A stretch of 64,000 nt of DNA from Bacillota bacterium (lineage in GTDB: Bacteria > Bacillota > Clostridia > Acetivibrionales > DSM-1351), in contig JAEYHZ010000022.1 of the NCBI GenBank assembly GCA_023409265.1, positions 62,001 to 126,000 of the forward strand, read 5' to 3'. The notes beneath the pieces were generated by a model. It was not told the origin of the DNA. It saw only the letters and a list, made by a program, of their open reading frames with translations, and did no database searches. This document shows, piece after piece, positions 8,145 through 16,326 of the stretch; position 1 is the stretch's first letter, and every line of letters starts with the position of its first letter. Made by a program: the position numbers and the translations under genes.

Positions 8145-8789
8145 ATGGATTTAATAAAGATCACAGATTTAACCACTCAGCTTGGCTTATCCTCGCGCAG
8201 CCTTCGCTACTACGAGCAAGTCGGGTTGATTCAAAGCGTTCGTTTGGATTCCGAAAAATACCGTTACTACGACGAAGCAAATATCGAGCGTTTAAAACAA
8301 ATAATGGTATTGCGTAAAATGGAGATACCAATAAAGGATATTCTCCGTATTTATGAAAGCTGTGATATGAGCGTGGTGGTAGAAACCTTCGTCAATCGGA
8401 TACGCGCTATTGATGATGAGGTTGATGCCTTGGCAGAGCTTCGCAGCATTGTAAATGAGTTTTTGCAAGCTATGATTTGCAAGGGTATTACAAAAATCTC
8501 GGCATTACCCATTATATACGAAAAAATGGAAAAGCGACTTGATACTCTGGAACAGAGAAAAACTATAAATTTTAAGGAACTTTCCACCTTGTCAGGCAGG
8601 TTGACAAAACCGATTGAACCCGCTATCCTCTCGCTTCCCACCATGCGCGTTATTTCATCACAATTAAAAGACTGCCCGGAAGAATCTGATATGACGGATT
8701 CTACCGATGGATGCAGGCACAGAATATTACAACAGGTGAACCCGGACGACACGAGCAGTTTGAATTTAAAACAAGCACAGGCGATGTAA
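8145..8789 (+). CDS. MerR-family transcriptional regulator, N-terminal part (frameshifted)
   Basis: Codes for 214 residues. An N-terminal winged helix-turn-helix of MerR type is clear (ITDLTTQLGLSSRSLRYYEQVGLI, spanning about residues 6-30, then a wing with YRYYDEANIERL), followed by a dimerisation coiled coil to about residue 120. After residue about 183 (EESDM) the frame becomes nonsense and stops at 8789. The family-like continuation (DGFYRWMQAQNI) is in the frame of the next ORF, so a one-base deletion near 8690-8694 has split the gene. The ATG at 8145 has GAAGGAGG upstream; an in-frame ATG at 8115 lacks one. The protein would still bind its own promoter but lack the effector domain. Codon use is more GC-rich than in the sugar genes, consistent with acquired DNA. 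Confidence 0.8.
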   Translation: MDLIKITDLTTQLGLSSRSLRYYEQVGLIQSVRLDSEKYRYYDEANIERLKQIMVLRKMEIPIKDILRIYESCDMSVVVETFVNRIRAIDDEVDALAELRSIVNEFLQAMICKGITKISALPIIYEKMEKRLDTLEQRKTINFKELSTLSGRLTKPIEPAILSLPTMRVISSQLKDCPEESDMTDSTDGCRHRILQQVNPDDTSSLNLKQAQAM

Positions 8790-10876
8790 GAATACAACGT
8801 ATCTCAGACGATTTTCAGAATGTTAGCGAGTATTCTGACTTTATTTTTAATGGTGGATTGTTTGCGTCAATCAATGTATTTCTTGATGAGGATTTAGGAG
8901 AGCGATTCAGTTCTCTTATAAAGAGTTTTAATGATAATAAGTTTTATGAGATTGATTATTCTCATGGGGGTGGAATGCGTCAGCCCGCCATGCTAGAGAA
9001 CTTGATTTCTCCCGATGATAAACGTGAGCTTGTCGCTTTGCTTGTTCCGGTAAAAAAACGGATGGCCGATTACACATTATTCGATCAGCCTGTTGAATTA
9101 CCGCCGGAGTCAATCACAATATCGGAAATTGAAGCGGCAAACCCGATTTTATGGGAAGTTGATGTGCCGCTGGATAAACTGACACCGATAAATCGTCCGC
9201 ATTATCAAGTTACCAAGCAGGGAGAGGCTGAATATATTGCATGGATTTCAACGAGAGTATTATCTACAAACATAGCGGTAAAATTGCCTTTCCGCGTAGA
9301 TGTAGAATTTAGGATATGCAAAGAAAGTATGCAATTCGCATGGGGTGCGGATGAGGGTAACATACGTTTGTATCAAGGCGACGACTTGAATTACTTGTTT
9401 GGCATAAATATGGAAACAAATCCCGACGAACGGTTGTCTCAAGAAGCAATCTGCTTTCACCAGCCCATATTCCGGGACTATTTTCGGTATCCAAAGCGTG
9501 GGGGTATTAACAGAAACGGGTATAACCGTCTGACGTGGATTGTCGGCGAAAAGCATTTAGCGGTTGTAATTAACAACGAAATACGGTATTGCGGCGTGAA
9601 TTTCCCATATATGTTGGTAGATTTGAAGAACCAAAAACCGCTTCCCATAATAATCGGCTCAAATGGGCAAAGCAAGATATTCTTTAAGTCAATCCGTGTT
9701 TCACAGCTTGAACAATTACATAAATCCAAAATAAAAGAAGGAGAGCTTACAATGATTACTAAACAGAGCAACAACATTATCCCTAATATCCATCGGTTTA
9801 TTACAAGTGAACATGGAGAGAATTATCATTTTAACGGCTGCGCCCGTTATGTAATGGAGTCTTTGGGTGAATACACCGCGGATTCTGACCTAATGACAGA
9901 TGAAATTTATAACTGCAAAAAGGCCGTCACCGATTTCGGATATTGGTTTTTCGCGGGGCTGACAGGAGATGTTCTTGCTCAGGTCTATTCTTACAAAGAT
10001 TATATGGGTGAAGCAGTTTCGGCTTGTATATTTAAACGTGAAGGCGGCAGTTATTTTGAAAAGCTTTTTGAAAAATGCGGTTACGCAAGCACATTTGTTT
10101 CAGGGAAACAACTTGCCGCAAATAAAGAAATGTACATGCAAACTCTTATGGCTTATATTGATAAAGGTATACCTGTCATAGCCGTGACACATAACGGGCC
10201 GCCGTGGGGCATTTATGTTGGATATGAGGAATTTGGCGGAACATTGCTTTATTTGGCAGGCGATAAATCCGAACCTGAACGTCTTCCGATTGAAAAAGTG
10301 ATTGGTGACGGAGTAGCTTTGCATAACTATAGTGATATTCAAAAATTGGACGCATTCCATCAAGCACGAGGTTGGATTTTCGTGGGTGAAAAGAAAAAAA
10401 CAGTAGATATTGCACAAGTTTACAGGGAAATTATACGGGGTATGCCAAATCTGCTTACCACAAAAACAGATGAATATTGCTTCGGGGCGGAGGCGTTCCG
10501 AGCGTGGGCTGACGGTATTGAAAACGGAATATTTGACAGTGTAAAACCTGAAGAATTTGACGGTTGGGGCGCTCATGTGAGTAATATTTGCAATATGGCA
10601 ACCAATGGGAGCTGCGCCCATAATTTCTTAAAAAGGGCGCAGGGGCTGAACCCGGACATGACCTTCCTGGATGATATTAACAAACTGTACGAACGCACGG
10701 CGAAAATTTGGAACAACGATAACGGTGGGGATTTAGAAGCTCTCGGCGGTGGGTTCAACGTGACGCTGGAAGCCTTGCAGGACAAAGAGAAGCGCGGTAA
10801 AATCGCAGCGAAAATTCGTGAGGCTGCGGATTGCATGGATGAGGTTGTACGGATTATCAAGGAGCAAACATTATGA
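8711..10876 (+). CDS. MerR effector half fused in frame to a BtrH-like / papain-fold-like domain
   Basis: An open frame of 721 residues made of two parts. Residues 1 to about 345 look like the C-terminal ligand-binding part of the frameshifted MerR regulator upstream: an AraC/GyrI-like effector region (GEPGRHEQFEF) followed by a beta-rich domain ending RISQLE-like. From the ATG at 9752, which has its own AAGGAG 8 bases upstream, comes a 374-residue unit with a conserved cysteine (FNGCARYVMESLGE, Cys30 of that unit), a glycine-rich strand pair (GIPVIAVTHNGPPWGIYVGYEE) and an all-helical C-terminus. This unit resembles BtrH-N/C39-like cysteine-peptidase folds, with low certainty. The 9752 start suggests it was or is a separate protein. 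A decayed second copy follows, overlapping its stop as ATGA. Confidence 0.6.
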   Translation: MQAQNITTGEPGRHEQFEFKTSTGDVRIQRISDDFQNVSEYSDFIFNGGLFASINVFLDEDLGERFSSLIKSFNDNKFYEIDYSHGGGMRQPAMLENLISPDDKRELVALLVPVKKRMADYTLFDQPVELPPESITISEIEAANPILWEVDVPLDKLTPINRPHYQVTKQGEAEYIAWISTRVLSTNIAVKLPFRVDVEFRICKESMQFAWGADEGNIRLYQGDDLNYLFGINMETNPDERLSQEAICFHQPIFRDYFRYPKRGGINRNGYNRLTWIVGEKHLAVVINNEIRYCGVNFPYMLVDLKNQKPLPIIIGSNGQSKIFFKSIRVSQLEQLHKSKIKEGELTMITKQSNNIIPNIHRFITSEHGENYHFNGCARYVMESLGEYTADSDLMTDEIYNCKKAVTDFGYWFFAGLTGDVLAQVYSYKDYMGEAVSACIFKREGGSYFEKLFEKCGYASTFVSGKQLAANKEMYMQTLMAYIDKGIPVIAVTHNGPPWGIYVGYEEFGGTLLYLAGDKSEPERLPIEKVIGDGVALHNYSDIQKLDAFHQARGWIFVGEKKKTVDIAQVYREIIRGMPNLLTTKTDEYCFGAEAFRAWADGIENGIFDSVKPEEFDGWGAHVSNICNMATNGSCAHNFLKRAQGLNPDMTFLDDINKLYERTAKIWNNDNGGDLEALGGGFNVTLEALQDKEKRGKIAAKIREAADCMDEVVRIIKEQTL

Positions 10877-11439
10877 TTATTAAACGAAGCAATAACTTCA
10901 TTACCGTCATGCACAGCCTTGTTACCGATGAATACGGCGAAAAAACTACTGGTTTAACGGCTGTGCCAAATATGTGATGGAATGTTGGGTGAAAGGGAAT
11001 ATGACTACTGGTTTTTCGCCGGGCTGACCGGCGATGTGTTCACGCAGCACTATACCTACACCAAATATTTGGGCGAAGCCTTATCGAGCTGCATCATGGA
11101 ATAAAACATGGACGGAAACCCCATAAAATACACCGACGACATTCTTGCAAAATGCGGATACGCCTAAACTTATGTTTCCAATCGAGACTTGCAGAAAAAT
11201 ACCGAAATGTACCTGAATACGCTGATAGCTTATATCGACAAGGGAATCCCCGTTATCACCTAAGGCGGGTGGATTTTTGTGGACAAAAAAGGAAAGCCGA
11301 GCACTCGCTAAAATTTATTGCGAGGCGATTTGCGAAATACCACGACATTTGAGCGTTAAAAACGGAAACCTATTGCTTTGGTACGGAGGCGTTCCGAGGG
11401 TGGGGACAGATATTGAAAACGGAAAATTTGACGGAAGGT
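10873..11439 (+). pseudogene. Decayed tandem copy of the BtrH-like gene
   Basis: It begins with ATG overlapping the upstream TGA (ATGA) and encodes MIIKRSNNFITVMHSLVTDEYG, clearly related to the unit starting at 9752. It then breaks up. An extra A shifts the frame just before YWFNGCAKYVMEC, further stops follow, and about 65 residues after the KGIPVIT-like block are deleted. The last recognisable part is TYCFGTEAFRGW-like near 11370-11420, with the helical C-terminus missing. Segments matching the intact copy can still be followed through all three frames. This is a paralogue created by tandem duplication and now a pseudogene. Confidence 0.75.
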
Positions 11440-11540
11440 AAGAAAAATTTTCTACTGCCGAAAAAATTTCTATTTAACCTATGCGTTATAATCATAACAC
11501 TAACCCTTAAGGCATATATATACACTGTAGACATTGCCTG

Positions 11541-11614
11541 TGTAGCTTTAGAAGTCAATTACCACAAATACTTCATCTCCTGCAGGTATTTTGATGTAAT
11601 TGGCTTTGCCTACG
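11541..11614. other. Imperfect inverted repeat upstream of spoIIID
   Basis: CAATTAC (11556-11562) plus AAATAC (11566-11571) pair with GTATTT (11586-11591) and GTAATTG (11596-11602). Outer bases GTAG near 11541 and CTAC near 11611 extend the pairing. There is no T-run. It could be a folded leader of the spoIIID transcript or a remnant of a small repeat. The stretch 11440-11651 holds no gene I can support. Confidence 0.35.
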
Positions 11615-11651
11615 TCGCAGCAAAGATTGCCTTATCAAAGGGGGGTATAGG

Positions 11652-11900
11652 TTGAAGGAATATATAGAAGAACGAGTCCTGGAGCTCGCGAATTATATTA
11701 TCGAAAAAAAGACAACAGTCCGATATGCTGCTAAGAAGTTCGGGATCAGCAAGAGCACAGTCCACAAAGATGTAACTGAAAGACTAGAGAAAATAAATCC
11801 TACACTTATGAATGATGTCAGAATTATACTCGAGGAGAATAAGGCAGAAAGGCATATCCGCGGGGGAGAAGCAACAAAGGCTAAATACCAGGGAAAGTAA
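11652..11900 (+). CDS. spoIIID: Sporulation transcriptional regulator SpoIIID
   Basis: An 82-residue DNA-binding protein that matches SpoIIID along its whole length: an N-terminal IEERVLELANYIIE helix, the helix-turn-helix core TVRYAAKKFGISKSTVHKDV, and the conserved tail KAERHIRGGEATKAKYQGK. SpoIIID is made in the mother cell under sigma-E and acts both as activator and repressor of late sporulation genes. The start is TTG at 11652, preceded by AAAGGGGGG. It marks the organism as an endospore former. The usual neighbours (an M23 peptidase gene and mreB/mbl) are not here; the gene lies between the mobile-element scar and sugar genes. A terminator follows at 11958. Confidence 0.95.
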   Translation: MKEYIEERVLELANYIIEKKTTVRYAAKKFGISKSTVHKDVTERLEKINPTLMNDVRIILEENKAERHIRGGEATKAKYQGK

Positions 11901-11957
11901 GTTTACATAAATAAGGTGTACACTGAAAATCAAAAATTTACATAGAGGATAAAGTAG

Positions 11958-11989
11958 AAAAGCCAGGTGCAATATATAACCTGGCTTTT
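11958..11989. terminator. Bidirectional terminator between spoIIID and the convergent membrane-protein gene
   Basis: Perfect 11-bp stem AAAAGCCAGGT / ACCTGGCTTTT with a 10-base loop. A/T runs lie on both sides, so it can serve the plus-strand spoIIID and the minus-strand gene ending at 12004. Confidence 0.85.
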
Positions 11990-12003
11990 GTTGTCGTGTA
12001 ACG

Positions 12004-12447
12004 TTATTTTTTTTCGTACCACCTTTGGTAAAAGTAAATTATAGGGACAAGTGAAACTATTATGATGAAAAGTCCAAAGTTGCTCAAAGTATTCATCTTG
12101 TAAAACCCCAGCTTTTCAAAGATAAATGGGCTGACAACAAAAGCTTGAAATGCATCTAAAATAATGTTTACTATAAAAAATAATAATGTTTTGGGATAGG
12201 TAAAATAAAATAGATAAATTGTTACCACAGGGAGAAAACCATAATTAAATGCAGAGATATTTGAAAGAAAAGATAAATTATTGGTTATAGTCCACCAATT
12301 CATAACTTCTGCTATTTGCCAATAAATGGATGTTAGTACCAAGGTTAAAAATGCTACAGATAAAAATTGCTTAACTCGCTTCATATCCAAGGGTATAAGT
12401 AAAAACCAGGGTACAATAAAAGTAGCCCAGAGAGCAACTTGTGTCAT
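12004..12447 (-). CDS. Small integral membrane protein (CBO0543-like)
   Basis: A 147-residue protein with four or five closely packed hydrophobic segments and short basic loops. It begins MTQVALWATFIVPWFLLIPL and ends with a cytoplasmic RWYEKK. The pattern of aromatic residues at the membrane edges resembles the CBO0543 family, small proteins found in spore-forming Firmicutes with no established function. AAGGAG lies 8 bases before the ATG on the minus strand, and a TACATTATAAG stretch further upstream can act as -10. It converges on spoIIID and shares its terminator. Family assignment is by overall appearance. Confidence 0.7.
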   Translation of the reverse strand: MTQVALWATFIVPWFLLIPLDMKRVKQFLSVAFLTLVLTSIYWQIAEVMNWWTITNNLSFLSNISAFNYGFLPVVTIYLFYFTYPKTLLFFIVNIILDAFQAFVVSPFIFEKLGFYKMNTLSNFGLFIIIVSLVPIIYFYQRWYEKK

Positions 12448-12784
12448 AAAAAATACTCCTTATAATGTAATCGTATATTTTTATTATTACTGTTAAATTA
12501 AAAAGTATACAAAAAAGACTACATGAGAATCTTCTGAAAAATTTCCACTATTATTAAAATAATATAATATATATAAGCTAAAAATTATGCTATTATTAAC
12601 TAATCAATACAAGCCGGCAGTCACTTTCAAGGCATAATCAGCGGAGTCGGGCTTGTTTATGCATCTAGTCAAATATTGGCTGCGGCGCCATATACGATAC
12701 CTTTTCAGGAAAAGTATGGCGCTAAAGTTATTTGAAATTAGTTAGTCTGTTAAATCTATTCTTTAATTTCTTGGAGGGAAGTCA
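12448..12784 (+). promoter_or_regulatory. Structured leader region upstream of the first YesN/YesM pair
   Basis: A 337-base gap between divergent genes. Two inverted repeats lie on the plus-strand side: ACAAGCC (12609-12615) with GGCTTGT (12650-12656), and GCGCCATA...CTTTTC (12685-12706) with GAAAAG-TATGGCGC (12709-12722), the second with an 8-base bulge and a 2-base loop. They precede the response regulator start by 60-170 bases and may form a leader RNA or attenuator. I did not recognise a known riboswitch. Confidence 0.45.
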
Positions 12785-14383
12785 ATGCCATACAGAATTT
12801 TAGTTGTAGATGATGAACCAATTCATAGAAACGGGCTTATAGAAATGCTTAGAAAACTCAGACCGGAATATGAGATTGTTGAAGCAGGCAACGGCAATGA
12901 AGCTTTAAATATAGTAAATAGTAACAATGTTGATATTATTATTACAGATATAAGAATGCCAGTTATGGATGGGTTGACTTTTCTTGAAGAAATTAATAAC
13001 TTATTGTCCAAGGTGAAAGTTATCATGCTCAGCGGATATGCCGAATTTAATTATGCTCAAAGGGCTATAAAACTTGGCGCTTTGGATTACATACTCAAAC
13101 CTGTTAATGAAGCCAGAGTAAACGATATACTGGAAAAGGCCGAGAAAAAAATTGAAGAAGAGAAAAGGGCCCAAGAAGAGAATAAGCTTTTCAGCACTTC
13201 TTTTCCAGTGTATCTGGAGCATCAACTGAATAAGTTTGTCAAAGGCAGATTGAACAAAACTGAAAGTCAGGAGATATTGGGTTTATTCGAGAGTTTTAAT
13301 ACAGGGTTTATGCTTACAACCAAAATAAAAAACTATAATTCCTGTAACTTTAACGATTTTAACACCTTTAAAAACAATATAAAATATGACCTTAAAATAG
13401 TGTTGGATTCATATTTTCATTCACTTTCCTTTTTTGATCAGGAGAATGAAAATATAATAGTTACCATAATTACACAAAAAAATGTAAATAAGCCGGAAGA
13501 TTCAGAAATCACAGCTTTATTGAAAATATTTGTGAAACAAATAAGAGACCAGTACTCTTTTGACGTGGTCCTGGGAATTGGTAACCAGTTTAGCCTTGAA
13601 GAGGAAAGTATGATTAACTCCTATATGAACTCAATACTTTCAGTGAATTACGCTTTCTTTTTTGAAAATTCAACAGTATTGAATTGTAAAGAGATTGAAA
13701 AGGTACGATTTTCAAGTGCTTTTAGTAAATATGTTGAGGAGTCGGAACTTTATGATGCAATAAAAAGGATTGATTATATAGCCTCATCTGAAATTTTTAT
13801 TAATATCCTTGAAAGGTTTACTAAGGAGCAGTTCCCAAGTCCTGAAAGCTTAAAAGAGTTAGTCGTCTTTATCTTATTTAATTCCTCAAGGCTGTGCCAG
13901 AGCTTTATAGGAGAGGAAGAGTACAGTACTCTGGTGGACTCTGTAAGAAGTAACATATACAGAGTTCAGAGTTTTGTGGACCTGGAAAAAACGGCCATAG
14001 ATTATCTGAGAAAAATTGTTGAAATAATGAGTACCAATAAAGTTCTCCGTTATGAAAAGGTGTTTATAGATTGTAAAAAATACATCAATGATCACTACAT
14101 GGAAGATTTAAAATTAGATGATATAGCAAGCAAATTTAATTTTAATTCAAATTATTTCAGCGCATTATTTAAAAACTATACAAATATGAATTTATCCGAT
14201 TATATTTTTAATGTTCGGATGAAAAAGGCAAAAGAGTATCTTAAGAGCAATACCCATAAGATTTATGAAATAGCAGAAAAAATTGGGTATAAAGATGTCA
14301 AATATTTTATAAGGGTATTTAAGAAAACCTATGGGATGTCCCCTGATGAATTCAGAAAATTTATGGCTAATAACCTGTTGTAA
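12785..14383 (+). CDS. YesN-type response regulator with AraC DNA-binding domain
   Basis: A 532-residue cytoplasmic regulator. The N-terminal receiver domain (residues 1 to about 120) has the acidic pair DDE, the phosphoacceptor Asp55 in ITDIRMPVMDG, and the conserved KP at LDYILKPVNE. A long linker of about 300 residues follows, then a C-terminal AraC/XylS double helix-turn-helix (YINDHYMEDLKLDDIASKF, and a terminal IGYKDVKYFIRVFKKTYGMSPDEFR-type block cut here for length). The partner kinase starts 20 bases downstream, and a complete sugar ABC transporter follows. The pair should sense an extracellular sugar and activate the transporter. A TTGGAGGG ribosome binding site precedes the ATG. 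Confidence 0.92.
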   Translation: MPYRILVVDDEPIHRNGLIEMLRKLRPEYEIVEAGNGNEALNIVNSNNVDIIITDIRMPVMDGLTFLEEINNLLSKVKVIMLSGYAEFNYAQRAIKLGALDYILKPVNEARVNDILEKAEKKIEEEKRAQEENKLFSTSFPVYLEHQLNKFVKGRLNKTESQEILGLFESFNTGFMLTTKIKNYNSCNFNDFNTFKNNIKYDLKIVLDSYFHSLSFFDQENENIIVTIITQKNVNKPEDSEITALLKIFVKQIRDQYSFDVVLGIGNQFSLEEESMINSYMNSILSVNYAFFFENSTVLNCKEIEKVRFSSAFSKYVEESELYDAIKRIDYIASSEIFINILERFTKEQFPSPESLKELVVFILFNSSRLCQSFIGEEEYSTLVDSVRSNIYRVQSFVDLEKTAIDYLRKIVEIMSTNKVLRYEKVFIDCKKYINDHYMEDLKLDDIASKFNFNSNYFSALFKNYTNMNLSDYIFNVRMKKAKEYLKSNTHKIYEIAEKIGYKDVKYFIRVFKKTYGMSPDEFRKFMANNLL

Positions 14384-14403
14384 ATTCAAGAGGGGGAATC
14401 ACA

Positions 14404-16197
14404 ATGTCAAAATTTTTATTCATGATAAAAAGCATGAAATTTAAAACAAAGTTGATTATATCTTATATTTTTCTCTTGAATATCAGCGTAATTGTTTTTG
14501 GAATACAGTACTATTCTTCAAGTCTTAAGTATACTTCAGAGCTTACTTTAAAAAATGCATATGAGATAATTAAAAGCAAAAATGATATTTTGGATATGAA
14601 GCTGACAAAGATTGAGGACAACAGTTTGTCCCTGATCCGGAATAGTGAGCTGTTTGAACTTTTTAATGATATAAATGATAATAAAAGTGATGTTATATCT
14701 TTGGATAGAAAGGTTAGCAGAATAATTGATGATAATTTTTCACTGATTGATTATGTATATGCAGCTCAAATAGCTACATCATATTTTATTTTCGGCAATA
14801 ATTTTACCATGCTGGATGGAGAAAATTATGTAAAGTCAGAGTTATATAAAAATACGGTGAAATTAAACGGTAAAATGAACTGGGAGCCCACATACAATTT
14901 TTTGACCATGTTCGGCCACGAAAAATATAAATCCCTGCATTTTGACGTACAAAATGTTTTTTCGGCCTCCAGGGTTATTAACAGCTTCTATATTAACCAA
15001 AATCTTTTTAAGGTGTTGGATGATAGTATTGAAAGACCTATTCTCACAATTTATTTTAAAGAAGGCGTAATAGGGGATATTTTCAGCAATTGTATCCCCC
15101 TTAAGGGAGCTAAATACTATATTATTGATACAAAGGGCAATATCATTTCACACACTGATAAAACGTTAGTCGGGGGCAAGTATAAGCCTGATTGGCTGGA
15201 CTATATATTCATCAGGGAAACCGGAACGATGAATATAGATAAAGAAAACTTGATTTGTTATGACAAATCTGAGGTAACAGGCTGGATGACGGTTGTAGAA
15301 ATACCAACCTCCGAGCTGGCAGGTACCTTTGTTCCGTCAATATTTTATTCAATAGTTTCAATCTCCATAATATTCATATCGGTCGCAATATTTCTATCTC
15401 TTTTTATATCCTCAATGATAACCAGACCAATCAAGAAACTCATCCTTGCCATGAAAAATATGGGAAAAGGGGATTTTGGCAGTACAATAACCATAGATTC
15501 TGCTGATGAATTCGGATATCTGGTGTACAAGTTTAATGAAATGAGGGAGCAGATTGAAAATTTAATTGAAGAAAACTACGCTGTAAAAATAAGAGAAAAG
15601 GAGACTCAAATTGTAGCATTAAATTTACAGATGAACCCGCATTTTTTGTATAATACACTCAATATAATCAATTGGATGGCTATAAAGGAAGGAAATGACA
15701 AAATCAGCGAGATTATCATGAACTTAAGCAATATGCTTGTATACACCGTAAAGAACAAACAGGATATTGTAGAATTCAAAGATGATTTACACTGGCTGGA
15801 GTGTTACATTTTTATAATGTCGGTAAGATATGAGAATAAATTTTCCGTGGAATATAGTATTGAAGAGTCTTTATACAGCACAAAAGTTCCCAAGCTGTTT
15901 TTACAGCCATTTGTAGAGAATGCTATTATCCATGGTTTTGATGATATTATGGAGAATGGTCAGATACTGATAGAAGGATTGATAAGGGATGGAAAAAGGA
16001 TCTTTATTGTGTATGATAACGGTAAGGGAATGGATGCATCCAATATTATGAAGCAAAAAGTGAAAACTTCGGATTCAATAGGAATAAAGAATGTTGACAG
16101 CAGAATTAAGCTCCTTTTCGGTGATGAATACGGAGTAAATATTACATCTGAACCAGGGCGTGGAACCCGGGTCGAAATAATTTTGCCAATAATTTAA
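14404..16197 (+). CDS. YesM-type sensor histidine kinase
   Basis: A 597-residue membrane sensor. It has a first membrane helix at about residues 15-37, a roughly 275-residue extracellular sensing region, a second helix at 312-338, and a HAMP linker (TRPIKKLILAMKNMGKGDFG). The His_kinase domain has phosphoacceptor His413 in QMNPHFLYN, and the HATPase_c domain has N box FVENAIIHGF and G1 box DNGKGMD. This layout is typical of the LytS/YesM class that pairs with AraC-type regulators. It lies directly behind its regulator and ahead of the 16327 binding protein, and should signal the presence of an oligosaccharide. Confidence 0.92.
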   Translation: MSKFLFMIKSMKFKTKLIISYIFLLNISVIVFGIQYYSSSLKYTSELTLKNAYEIIKSKNDILDMKLTKIEDNSLSLIRNSELFELFNDINDNKSDVISLDRKVSRIIDDNFSLIDYVYAAQIATSYFIFGNNFTMLDGENYVKSELYKNTVKLNGKMNWEPTYNFLTMFGHEKYKSLHFDVQNVFSASRVINSFYINQNLFKVLDDSIERPILTIYFKEGVIGDIFSNCIPLKGAKYYIIDTKGNIISHTDKTLVGGKYKPDWLDYIFIRETGTMNIDKENLICYDKSEVTGWMTVVEIPTSELAGTFVPSIFYSIVSISIIFISVAIFLSLFISSMITRPIKKLILAMKNMGKGDFGSTITIDSADEFGYLVYKFNEMREQIENLIEENYAVKIREKETQIVALNLQMNPHFLYNTLNIINWMAIKEGNDKISEIIMNLSNMLVYTVKNKQDIVEFKDDLHWLECYIFIMSVRYENKFSVEYSIEESLYSTKVPKLFLQPFVENAIIHGFDDIMENGQILIEGLIRDGKRIFIVYDNGKGMDASNIMKQKVKTSDSIGIKNVDSRIKLLFGDEYGVNITSEPGRGTRVEIILPII

Positions 16198-16218
16198 AGG
16201 TATTATAAAAGTTTGATA

Positions 16219-16263
16219 AAAAGTCCACCATTCAATAAATGTTAGAATTTAATGGTGGATTTT
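16219..16263 (+). terminator. Terminator between the two-component genes and the transporter operon
   Basis: AAATCCACCATT-type stem (16219-16232, one bulged G) pairs with AATGGTGGATTTT (16251-16263), ending in a T-run. It separates the regulator pair from the binding-protein gene, which must then use a promoter between 16264 and 16310. Confidence 0.75.
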
Positions 16264-16326
16264 CTGCATTTATAATTAGAATATCATCGATGATCAAAAT
16301 GCTAATTTTATTTGGAGGGAAATTAA

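Noticed and set aside
11413..11655. 80-residue ORF just before spoIIID
   Set aside because: It starts within the decayed gene copy, overlaps spoIIID by four bases and has no ribosome binding site or recognisable family.
12460..12478. 18-base match with 45607-45625 (CCTTATAATGTAATCGTA)
   Set aside because: It lies on the opposite functional side of its gene, is AT-rich and contains a generic TATAAT; chance or a common promoter-like string explains it.
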